Below, one piece after another: positions 26,001-36,126 of a stretch of 64,000 bases of DNA. Made by a program: the position numbers and the translations under genes. The notes beneath the pieces were generated by a model. It searched no databases. It was not told the DNA's origin and saw only the letters and a list, made by a program, of their open reading frames with translations. Position 1 is the first letter of the stretch; each line of letters begins with the position of its first letter. The stretch is from Nymphalis io (taxonomy: Eukaryota > Arthropoda > Insecta > Lepidoptera > Nymphalidae): positions 3,968,001 to 4,032,000 of the forward strand of contig NC_065904.1 in assembly GCF_905147045.1 (NCBI RefSeq), written 5' to 3'.

Positions 26001-29000
26001 TGCAATTGAAAAAAATATATGCTCATGACCTCAGTATCGATAATAATCATTAGTAATTTAATAGGACTACTCGACTAAAATTTTATACATTCTCTCGAAA
26101 CTTATTCCTACCTACTTCCATTAAAAAGTGACTTAACTACGTGATTATGTAACGTTTTACAATAATCGAATTGTTTTTTTTAATAATTTGGACTGTAAAT
26201 GCGATCTTCATTATTTAATCTCCTAAATATAAAGTTTGCGAAGTGCTTATGTAAGTACTTTTGATAGTTGCGTACTGTGTTAATATATCTTGTCTGCTGG
26301 CAACGCAACTTTTGTTGCCTCTTCTTCAGAGGAATTCCAATTTATGATGGACAAATTGGTGAAGGCGCGTTCGTAAAATGTCTAGAAATACAAAGAATAC
26401 TTTATATTTTTGCAAGGTTGCACAGAAAAACCAACTGTCTCGTTCGTAATTGTCAATTTGTTAAATCATCTTCTGTAAATGACGAAGCCAAATATGTTTT
26501 TAAATTGTACCTTTTTTTTCTTAATTTTAATTAGAAAAAAAAAACATTTATAATTAGGAAGTAACAAAAAAAAAAAATTAGGACTGCTCAATATAAATTC
26601 CAAATTCGTGAGCAAAAATTGTGGCGCGCGAGATGCGGATCAATTCCTCCGCGATGGACGGCCCTAATCTCACGATATACCACGGCATTATAATTGTTAT
26701 TGAAACATATTCCTTAGAGAAATATATGCGTCTAATGTATTTCGAAACTGCGTAGACATACATGTATATATTATAAGCGATTACTGTCCTATAAAAAAAT
26801 GGATACTGATAGATGTACCTACGTACATATACCCTATTTCAATCGGACTAAGAATAAAGGTAAACAAATCTTAGAATTACAAATTGCATGCGATTTTCTA
26901 ATTGTTCTGCTGTATTACGCACTATGAACAGTTCTTCAACAACATTAATTTAATTTTCGAAGTTCCGATTACAACCTCGCGGGCATTGAAAACGCCATTT
27001 CAAGATCTCGATCAATGATATCGGTGTTAAAGTTGGTTTTATTTTGGTTTATTCCTTTTGTGGTTAACACAGGCTATTATAGCCAGCGTCACGGTAGCAT
27101 GCGAAAGCGATCCCTTGGCGCTCCTCGTTAAGACGGAAAGGGTACCGCTGGTTTTTAATGGGTATTCCGATGTTCGGGGCGCACTCGGCGCCTTGGACAC
27201 CGGCGAGCCCCACATACCCCCCACTGTTCCCGTGGGGGAAACGCGTAACGCGTTTTTCCAGCTATAAAAAAGGCTATTATAGCCAGAATAGGCTATATAT
27301 AAACTACTAGTACATTCATTTATTTATATTATAGTCGTAGTTTATCCTTAAACTGGATATAAAATTGGAATCGTTTTGTGTTGTTTCATCAGTGTAATGT
27401 TACTATGAACAACAGTTAACATGAAGTGGAATTTTAATTAGGCTTACTAAAACTTTGAATCTTGAAGAGCAGCAGTTATTCTAGAAAAATAATAATATAT
27501 GTTCCTAGAGGTTCGAAGTATCATAAAAATTACGTGATTAGATTTCGTTTTAAAGAGCTTTACAAACACGTCTTGCCTAATGAAAGTGGTGAAAAAACGT
27601 TTTATCACAATGTATTATTATATTAATATACATACTATGTATGTGAATATGAGACATGTAAACTTCTTAATAGTGATAAAAATCTTATCAAAATCTATTT
27701 GCAAATATAAACGCCTACATCAAGCGGTCAAACTTATATACATAATTTTATTTATCTGTAAGACATAACCATAAATACAAATTCATTTTATTAATTACCG
27801 GAGAAATTTAATAACTTCTGCTTATTTCTTCTTCTGTAAAAACTGAATATAAAGAAAAGTAACACTAAAGCATCTCAAGTAATTTATAATCTATTTAAGC
27901 CAAACATCGAAAGGGATCATTAAACATTAACTTTTTAATTTCAGATATTAATATTTTGGGTGACAGATAACTTCTTAATGTATCGTCCGAGGGGTGTGAG
28001 CTCTAAAATAAAGACGAAGGTAAGCGATATTCAATATTTAAGAAAAAAATAATAAAAAAGTCATCTCTATTTCTCATTTCATTTATTTTTTGAAAGCGGG
28101 CGAGCGAATGTACCGTAACGATAATTATAAACACAATTTAAGTATATGAATTTTCAAACGTGTTGGCGTTTTTCCGGGTTTCACTCGGAAATCTGTTGTT
28201 GTGTTTGTATGTGTTTTGGGTCATCTCGGCTTTCGGAACACAACAATATAAATTTTAATTGTTTGGCGGTAGATTATTATTTATGAGTGGGTGGTTCCCA
28301 CCCAGACGGGCGTGCACTAAGCGCTATCGCCGATAAAATTGATGTTTATTTATTATTTTATTTACCTATGTACAAGAAAAATAAAATGTGAAAATGAAAG
28401 TCATTTAGCGCAAATAATTTTATTTCTGTTTGGCATCTTTGACTTGGTTCTATATTTTAGAGACTTTCGTAAATATCTTATGATGAATATTAATAGTGTC
28501 ACGACAAAACCATCTTTATTACACAATATTAATCAAAAAACCTAATCTCTCAAAACCAAAGTGAGAAAGTACAAATTAGTTTTTTTCGCTATGGTATATA
28601 AAAGCAAAATTATATTTTCTTCTCAATGATAATATTTTGTTGTGTTGCCGTATGCAAGTGAGTACAGTAGTGGAGTTCAAATTTGTATTGAAAATAGAAG
28701 ATCAAGTCAAATAAATAATAACAATTTTCTTTCCCCAGAATCTTGATCTTTAATGGTTAGTGAAATAAATATTTATGTGTGTTTTTAAACAACGAATTCG
28801 ATTCCAGACTACGAAAATATAATTGTCTAAACATTATGTTGCAGTTTCAGTTTTTACTTTAAATCCAATTACATTAAAATAAAACATTTGGATGATGTCC
28901 TCCTGACTATTTGGACCACGGCGACCAATCTCAAGAGAGATTAGCCAACTGCGCAGACCGTATATTATAGAGCATAGGTGTGTCCCTCTCATAATCCGAT

Positions 29001-29188
29001 GGGAGGGCAACCCGACACGACCGGAGAGAATTCAGGCGAAATTAATCATTTGATTAAACATTGGTATACAGTTATATTAAAAGAAAAACTTTTTCTAGGT
29101 CCGATATCAATCGATAAAGAAAGATAAGTCTGGGTCCGAAGATGAGGAGCAGTCGGCGGACGAGCGGTTGCTTGGAGCGAGTGTATGA
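20038..29188 (+). CDS. STIMATE/TMEM110-like ER membrane regulator of store-operated Ca2+ entry (6 exons, complete)
   Basis: Exons 20038-20161, 20450-20594, 24454-24575, 25570-25769, 27945-28019 and 29099-29188 join in phase with AG/GT borders and give 251 aa ending at TGA. Recognised by KRFCEPRYARRPWLIWFYDT (43-62), close to the vertebrate family's REP..RRPWRIWFLDTSKQ motif. LDSTLGLLIIW, INFGEYG and LELAVVMLIIPFFIN also match. Five hydrophobic segments lie at about 25-42, 65-79, 93-113, 136-160 and 183-208, with a charged C-terminal tail (KKDKSGSEDEEQSADE). The vertebrate protein is about 294 aa, so the tail is shorter here. Family members sit in the ER at contacts with the plasma membrane and promote STIM conformational activation and Orai signalling. 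The chosen ATG is the first in frame and lies beside a small overlapping uORF. The introns contain SINEs and a local duplication that do not disturb the exons. Confidence 0.93.
21338..21638 (+). mobile_element. tRNA-derived SINE (family A), full length
   Basis: tRNA-like head 'gccgagatggcccagtggta', B box 'cggttcaaacccgggcaagc', body and a 'cagtgggacattcacaggct' tail ending in TTACTGTA. First copy within the tandem duplication. Confidence 0.92.
21781..22076 (+). mobile_element. Poly(A)-tailed SINE-like element (family B)
   Basis: Starts ACTGGTGGTAGGGCTTTGTG and ends with an A-run after 'ttcctattctat'. Inserted in the second unit of the tandem duplication and absent from the first. Nearly identical to the copies at 47.86 and 57.81 kb. 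Confidence 0.92.
22330..22629 (+). mobile_element. tRNA-derived SINE (family A), duplicated copy
   Basis: Almost identical to the copy about 1 kb upstream and in the same flanking context. It arose by duplication of the segment, not by a second insertion. Confidence 0.92.
24148..24305 (-). repeat. GC-rich dispersed repeat (family D)
   Basis: Reverse strand has 'cacggtagtatgcgcaagcg', 'gtaccgctggttttttaata', 'tcggcgcc' and 'gtgggggaaac' in the same order as the plus-strand copy at 27.07-27.26 kb. Class unknown. Confidence 0.75.
25016..25285 (+). mobile_element. Degenerate tRNA-derived SINE (family A)
   Basis: Head 'cgatggcccagtggatagca', B-box region 'gttcgaaccgggctagcacc', body with a small deletion, tail 'cagcagtgggatgtatatag'. 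Intron 3 of STIMATE. Confidence 0.85.
27067..27262 (+). repeat. GC-rich dispersed repeat (family D)
   Basis: Contains 'cacggtagcatgcgaaagcg', 'gtaccgctggtttttaatgg', 'tcggcgcc' and 'gtgggggaaac'; an inverted partner lies at 24.15-24.31 kb. It lies in STIMATE intron 4. The open frames across it show no domain. Confidence 0.75.
28222..28325 (-). mobile_element. Family-B element remnant
   Basis: Only 'cggaacacaacaatataaat', 'gcggtag' and 'gagtgggtggttcccaccca' can still be aligned with the other copies. STIMATE intron 5. Confidence 0.6.
28893..29040 (-). mobile_element. 5'-truncated tRNA-derived SINE (family C)
   Basis: Reverse complement of the 3' half of the element at 45.66-46.03 kb: 'gatgtcctcctgactattt' pairs with its terminal 'ggtctggagga', and 'accaatctcaagagagatta' is shared. 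It ends 58 bp before the last STIMATE exon. Confidence 0.8.
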
Positions 29189-32100
29189 CCCTACCCGCAG
29201 CCCGCGCTCCGGGCATAGTGCATCCATTAGCATTGATTGATCTGAGTTGCCTTCGCCATAATACATACATCGACCTGACAGAGGTCTCACGCAGTAAGAT
29301 AAAGTAAAAGGTCTTTCATCTCTTGCAAGTGCGACGTGATCGTTATCTTTCGTCTCATTTAAACTGTTTCGTTTTTAGAGTAGAGAATTTTTTATTCCAA
29401 TAACCACGAAATAGTATTCTTATGACGTAGGTTTTATGTTATTTAAGTTATATAAGTATATTATGCCATCTTAGTGTATTTGATAACAAGTTACATAACA
29501 TATACACAATATATATCAGTCATACGATTTTAAGTTTGTTATTATAGTAATTATTTATAAGTGTTTACGACAATTTTCGATTTTATAGGACAAAGCCTGA
29601 TTTATAAGGATTTATAATCCATACTTATTAAATCGTTTGTCCTGTCTGACTACCAACGCATAGCGAAAACTACTAAATGTATAAAGCTGAAATTTGGTCT
29701 ATTTTCTTAAGAAAGCTTCCACTAAGAAAGGAATTTTGGCAACTTAAAGGGGAGGAAATGTGAAGGATATATAAATATAAGCAGGCCTATATTATAAGTA
29801 GGTTACCTTTTCCGTGGATTTATTTTAATTTATCCGACAACTAGCCAAATTTGCATTTCTCAAATCAACTAAACTAAAAAATTAAATAGTCATCTATTCA
29901 TTGTTAATTTTATATAGTAAACGTTTATGCATAATATACAAAACTCCCAAAAATGTAGCAATGAGAAAAAAAATGACTTAAGTTTATATAACAAGATTTG
30001 TTTCAAAGTAAAATTCGAACTGAATTTAAAATTTGAACTTAAGTTTACGTTCTACAATTATAATTGACGGCGTATTATAATATAACGCCACCTATGCACT
30101 TAGGCTTGAACTACGACGTTCGATTAAGCGGATGCGACATGGCGGAAATATGAATCATTTTTCTCGTGTGAAATTATCCCTCAGAGTGAAAGTAATCGGC
30201 TAACACGGTATATTTAATGGAAAGTAAAATAGCTTCTTGATGAAATATGACGAAGGCAAATTAATCAAAATTTAAATGTTTGTATTTTATAAATATTTAG
30301 CAATAAAATGTAACATATTCATGTATTATAGTGGACATTATTGGCAGTATGTTTAAGGTTTATATTATATATCTGCATGTTGAGTTTATCCGAAATACTC
30401 ATATATGTTCACGGGAAAATTGTTAATGTATGCATGTATGATGGCTTTAAAACACGGATTTGTTCCATAGAATTATGTCTACGCTATTTTACAAAGCGAT
30501 ATTTACCCTCCTTAATATCATTCTATATTTAAAATTCGAGAAATAAATAATGTACAAATAAATATGCTATTTCGCTTCAAATATTGTTAGATGTATAAAA
30601 ATATTTTTATATGTTTAATTTTTTACAATGAAAATTTTTAAAATGTTCCTAAGGTATAAGTACTTAGAACCTTGTAGTGCCATTTTTTATTGACATGTTA
30701 CTAACATCGAGTTAAGACTGAGCAAGTCAAAGTCATATTTGAAATGTTGTTACTTTTTGTGTCTTGTTATTTTTTTCTTAAAACCCGCGGCACACATGTC
30801 TGCAGCTCGCAGAAAGTCATGCCAGATAATGGTAAGTGGAAGTTGCTAGCATGTGCAATCGTTACGGTCTCCTAGTAACCTTTTTAAAAGCCGTTTGATT
30901 TGTTTTAATTTGATGTTTCAATCCTACGGAGACAAAAGAAGAGGAGAAACGGAGAGAGAGACTTGCATGCTGTGACGTGTAGTGTTAGTAGATAGGATGC
31001 ATGTCTTTAATTGACACTTCACTAAAATATTCTAGAAACTGACCTGGCAGTTACAATGGTTAATTTGACATAGAATGCTAATAGTCAACATACAAGTTTG
31101 CCAGGACGTGGCATGCCACATGCAGGCATTTCATATTCAACTGATTCATCGACATCGACCCCTTTATTGGACATTCCATTAATATTTCCATTCCTATGAT
31201 ATTACAATTTATAATAAGTACGTCACTTAAAACATGTAGGTGATATAGTCATTTTAAATAATTACAAAAAAAAAAATATATTTTATGATAAAATTAAAAC
31301 AAACGAGCAGGTAAACGTTTCACGTCGATAAGAATATATTATAGAATTTGTTTAAATTAAACTTTAAATAAATATTTGTATGTATATTACTCAGGTTTTT
31401 GGACGCGGTAGCTTTTCAGTTTATCCTAAATTAAATACGGATTTAAAAACACAAAAAAACTAATCGCTGTTAAAATCTGAGTAATACATCGTAAAAGCTT
31501 AAATTAATTGTTTTATTCAATGACAACAGATGCCAGTAATAATAATCATGTAGACGAAATATATTCCTAAGTGATGATGTTTTTACGATGACATTTTTAT
31601 CATCAACGTCTAGATTTAATTTTATCTGTGTGTATTGTTTATAGTTCCTTTTAAACAAATGTGTAAAATAACGTTTGATATAAATGAATGAGTTATTTGA
31701 TGTTATTGATGACAAATTGGTTGACATTTTTGTGAAAAACCGCCGCAGTGAAATTTTTAAAGGAAAAATTATTATGACCAAACCATGTAATACGAATTTT
31801 GTATAATGTCTAAGACTTTTTTTGCTTATTAATTATTTTAAATTTATTTTGATTTTAATCCACAAGATGGCCTTCTGTCAGATTTCAATTTTTTTTTATT
31901 AAAAGTATATAAACGGTATTTCGTGCCGACTTTATTCAGGTAATTACATATCATTGTTTTTATTGTTTACAAATTCGTTTCAAATTTCAAACTTGTATCG
32001 TTAAAAGTTATTTACTATCTAATAACCCTTTAATTCAATCAGAGCTGGATTATCCATTAGGCGGTAAAGGCAACCGCCTAGAGGCCCCGCATTGGCTCGG

Positions 32101-33014
32101 GGACTAGGCAGAAATGGGGAAAAAGGTTTTAAAAATCCCTGTTTATGAAATTGTTGAAGTGAAATATTTCTCATATTCGAAAAGGATGACAGTGTATCTT
32201 CCTAATATAATATATAGAAAATATAACATAGCTTTTTTTTTCAGCCTTTTGCCGTCCACTGCTGGACGAAAGCCTCCCCCATAGCTTAATAATAATAAAT
32301 AAATAAAATAGCTTTGTGGTATAAAAAATATATTTTAGGAAGATACAAAAGGGTAAAGACGCCTGAGACGTGTTTTGCCTAGGGGACTCAACATATTTAA
32401 TCCGGCTCTAAATTCAATGTTCAGCCAAAAAGCAATATACCCTCGATATTTTTGTAATAATTATATAATTGATCTGTCTATAGTTATAACATTTGAATAT
32501 GTCTCACATTATTCATTAGTGCGCGAATTAAAGAGAAGGTATTGTGATGTAAATATTTATTATGGCCACTTTTGTAAAAAATATTTGTATGTATATAATA
32601 CATATAAAAAATGTATGTTTGTGCATCTGTTTATTGTTTGTGCAAATATATCGAAACACGCGTTTAATTGACACTTTTTATTTATATTTACCTGCATATA
32701 TCCCGTACCAACGTTTTAGATTATATTATAAGTTGGAAGAGTTAAGATGCAAGTATTTTTCTATTAATATTGAATAGACGTGTAAATCATTTGTTATCAA
32801 AAGCCATGGTAACCGAACTAAAAAATATAATCAAACCATCAATCAAACAAAACAATATGCTGAACAATATCATATATGAGGTAAAATAAAAGAGTGTGGT
32901 TAGTAGGTTTGAATAAAGCCATTTAAACATAACTATAAATGCTATATGCATAAATTAGTGTTACAGAATAAAAATATAGAAGAAGATGAAATGTATTCAA
33001 TGCTGTATCACAAT
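29189..33014. other. STIMATE 3' flank and intergenic AT-rich DNA
   Basis: No gene recognised. An AATAAA at 30302-30307 could serve STIMATE but is over 1.1 kb from the stop. A minus-strand open frame of 103 codons at 31781-31470 is AT-driven and shows no domain. A short repeat fragment at 32231-32285 is listed separately. Confidence 0.45.
32231..32285 (-). mobile_element. Small insect repeat fragment
   Basis: T-run followed by 'gccgtccactgctggacgaa' and 'agcctcccccatagct', a phrase common in lepidopteran retroelement ends. Too short to classify. Confidence 0.5.
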
Positions 33015-35391
33015 TTAGTTCTTCTTCATGAGATTACGCCTCGTTTCTTCAGCTTCTATCAATTTACGTCTCAGCATCAGCATTATAGCTTTATTCCTTT
33101 TCTGAAATTCAAATATATCCAAATACTTTACTGGTGGTAGAACTTTGTGCAAGCTCGTCTGGGTAGGTACCACCCACTTATCAGATATTCTACCGCAAAA
33201 CAGCAGTACTTGTTATTGTTGTGTTCCGGTTTGAAGGATGAGTGAGCCTGTGTAATTACAGGCACAAGGGACATAAAATCTTAGTTTCCAAGGTTGGTGG
33301 CGCATTGACTATGTAAGCAATGGTTGACATTTCTTACAATGCCAATGTCTAAGGGCGTTTGGTGACCACTTACCATCTGGTGGCCCATATGCTCGTCCGC
33401 TTTCCTATTCTATATATATATAAAAAAAAATAGAATAATTATTATTTATTTATTAAATAGAATTATTATATATTATACTAGTAGCTATTTGTCTCGTTTT
33501 AACTGTTTTTGTTTTAAACACTCAGTAGGTACCTATTACACATCTTTTTCATGAGATTAATTAATTGACTTTTATGATTTATATTATATTTAGATGAATA
33601 GGGTATCGTTAAAGTCCTTACATCATCCCGAGTGACACTAGCATATGTTAATTTATACTATATAAATTAATTAATTGATTCAGTGCAGTCGGGTATTTCG
33701 ATTTTTCCTAAATTTTATTTTATGTATTTACAGATAACGTCAACGATATATTTTTATTCTTCGGCACAAAGATGTGTATAGAAGAATATAACATTTTAAA
33801 ACCTATATATCAAAATATTAAAGTAAGTTTTAATATATACAATAATGTGTAAAATTAGAAACTACCCTCAAAATATTACATTCCTTTTCCAAAGCTTTGC
33901 TCTCTTCTTCTATGGCGGCAGCCTCTTTTGCCTTCTGTTCATTGATTTCTAAAATTTTTGAATATTTTTGACGTTCTAATTCTTCATTCTCAGCTCTTTT
34001 AGCTCTCAATTCCATGTGTTGAAGTTCCAAAGCATCACGTTCTAATAATAAATACCAATTTTTAATATTTTAAAATACATATTGTTATATTACTTTATTG
34101 ATTGCCTTTATCGATCGGTTGGATATGACTTATAATAAAATTACATCTGGCCATTAACTGTCATTAAGGTAGAGAGACAACTGTCATTGGAGCGGTTTTT
34201 AAAAAGAATGGAGGAACTAAGAAATTAATTGTTTTGGTATTAAGAGAATAAACAACATTATATTATATATTAACATTACATTATATACAACAATATTATA
34301 TATTATAAAAATGTGTCTTATTTCGGATCAGCTTAAAATATATAGATAGGTAAAATCCGCGCGCTTTGCACATGGGATGGAACTTTTTCAAAGTTTCAAA
34401 GAGAATATAAATTACATCTTCGTTCCATGACATTGATCTAGAGAAGGAGCGTTAGCAAAACAATTTTGAAAAATAAAACAAACCAAAATTGCAGATTAGG
34501 TTTTAGGATTTCCTGAACATGATTTTAGCATATTATGTCTTTTTAGTTAAGTTGTGTTAGAGAAATATTAAATATATACCTATGTATGTTTAACTGACAG
34601 AATTATTTAGTGTGATTGACATCTAAAAAAATTACATCTCTGCACTCATTATTAATTTAAATAAATTATCATAATCATAAATAATGGAGAATAATTCAAT
34701 AGCAAAAGTCTACACTAACAAAGTAACAATGTCTTGTGAATATCAACGCGATTTTGTTGACATTACAGGGCAGACCGCGCGAGTTCATTCTAAAAAGTCG
34801 CATCCCAATCTGGTCGCGAGCGGATTTCATATATATATGTACGTACTTAGGTATTAAGCAATATTATATTGGACTAAAATAACCTTACAAACCTTTAGCA
34901 AATAAATTGTCAAAATCTTTTTTATGATTGTTAATACTAATTATATGACTTTTAACTTTGGATATTTCTGATTCGCTGCATATATCGATCATGGTATTTT
35001 GGTATTTTAATTGAAACATTTCTTTTTTAACATCCTGAGGATTTAAGGAATAGTTTACTCTTTTAAATGAAGATGACTAAATAACTGGAACGCACTATAG
35101 TATAAATTGTAATATTGTGTGTACCTCGAGCTGATGCGAAATAGATTCTGTTTCATCTTTAATAAGATTAACTTCTTGAGTCAAAGCGAGTTCTTCAGAA
35201 TGTAAGGTGAACACGCTTCTTTCATTTCTTAGTTTAATTTTTCTGACTTTAATTTAAATTTATTTAATTTCTTTTTTTTTAAAGAAATTGGAGCAAATAG
35301 AATTATTTATTTGTACCATTTTATTACATGGAAATGTACCTGATTTTAACTTCAATTTTAATTCTTCTGTTATAGACATAATTCGAGACAT
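33015..35391 (-). CDS. Uncharacterised small coiled-coil protein (5 exons)
   Basis: Exons 35391-35340, 35246-35125, 35034-34893, 34041-33866 and 33101-33015 join in phase (AG acceptors, GT donors) and give 192 aa ending in TAA at 33017-33015. I do not recognise a family. The protein is highly charged and mostly helical by composition. Residues about 106-165 are a dense coiled coil (RDALELQHMELRAKRAENEE, EINEQKAKEAAAIEEESKAL). Shorter heptad-like stretches lie at about 5-60, and the C-terminus is basic (RRKLIEAEETRRNLMKKN). No signal peptide or membrane segment is seen. The ATG at 35391 lies 6 bases after a TAG preceded by a T-rich tract (35398-35410), so a further upstream exon is possible. 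The gene is head-to-head with SREK1. Size and composition would suit a kinetochore, centrosome or tethering component, but that is a guess. Confidence 0.78.
33130..33430 (+). mobile_element. Poly(A)-tailed SINE-like element (family B)
   Basis: ACTGGTGGTAGAACTTTGTG through 'gtccgctttcctattctata' and an A-rich tail. It lies in the last intron of the coiled-coil gene, antisense to it, starting 29 bp from the final exon. Confidence 0.9.
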
Positions 35392-36126
35392 AATGCTAGA
35401 AAAAATAGTGGTTAAACTTAACTACTAAATACTAAGAACATAAAACAAATATATTTTTATGAGAATAAGTGATTAGGTAAATGATTAATGAAGTATGTTA
35501 ATATTTTGGCGCAAAATCGTATCAAGGTTGCCAACGTTGCCAACTGCAAAACTTGCCAACGTAGACAGCGAAATTAAGTTTAGTTTGTTTCTCTGTCTTG
35601 CTTGCCAATGATAAGCATAAATATAGATTATTTCATTTTATAAAAACAGTAACATGTTTGAGTTTCTTTTTCTATTTTTTTTAAATTTGAGGCATAGTAT
35701 TTGAAATTAACTGAAACAAGTAGACAACAAGTATTCGAATCTCGAATAAAGAATAGAACAGACAAATATAAAACAGAATCTCATAATACTGGAACTGAAA
35801 AATTCGGATTTTTTAAATAAATGTATAAATATTGATTTAATTTTCTAACGATATATTTTTAACTTAACTATGAGCTCCCTTGGCATTCCTTTTGTTGGCA
35901 GGCACCTTCCTATTCAATTGAGGAAAAAAAATATTTCTATTTTTAATCTGTCCCGCTTGCCATCTGTCATTATTTGTGCGGCAACGAAAGCGTGTTGCGT
36001 GTTTCTTCAAGAAAGTTCGGTAAAAAAAATATAAAATACAAATCTTCTCAAGTAATAAACGATTCCAAAATGTGATTTTCGTGGTATAACTATCAATTTA
36101 TTTGAAAGGAAAAAACAATCATCTTC
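35392..36126. promoter_or_regulatory. Probable bidirectional promoter between the coiled-coil gene and SREK1
   Basis: Two start codons face away from each other across 735 bp with no repeat or other gene. No TATA box at a convincing place; the region near 35935-36010 (tgtgcggcaacgaaagcgtg) is the least AT-rich. Inferred from gene layout only. Confidence 0.45.

Noticed and set aside
31470..31781. 103-codon minus-strand open frame
   Set aside because: AT-rich composition (I, N, K, F, Y), no domain, no splice context or conservation evidence.
35241..35246. Acceptor at the later CAG for exon 2 of the coiled-coil gene (exon starting at 35242)
   Set aside because: It would put a stop after four codons; the AG four bases upstream (exon from 35246) keeps the frame open and was chosen.
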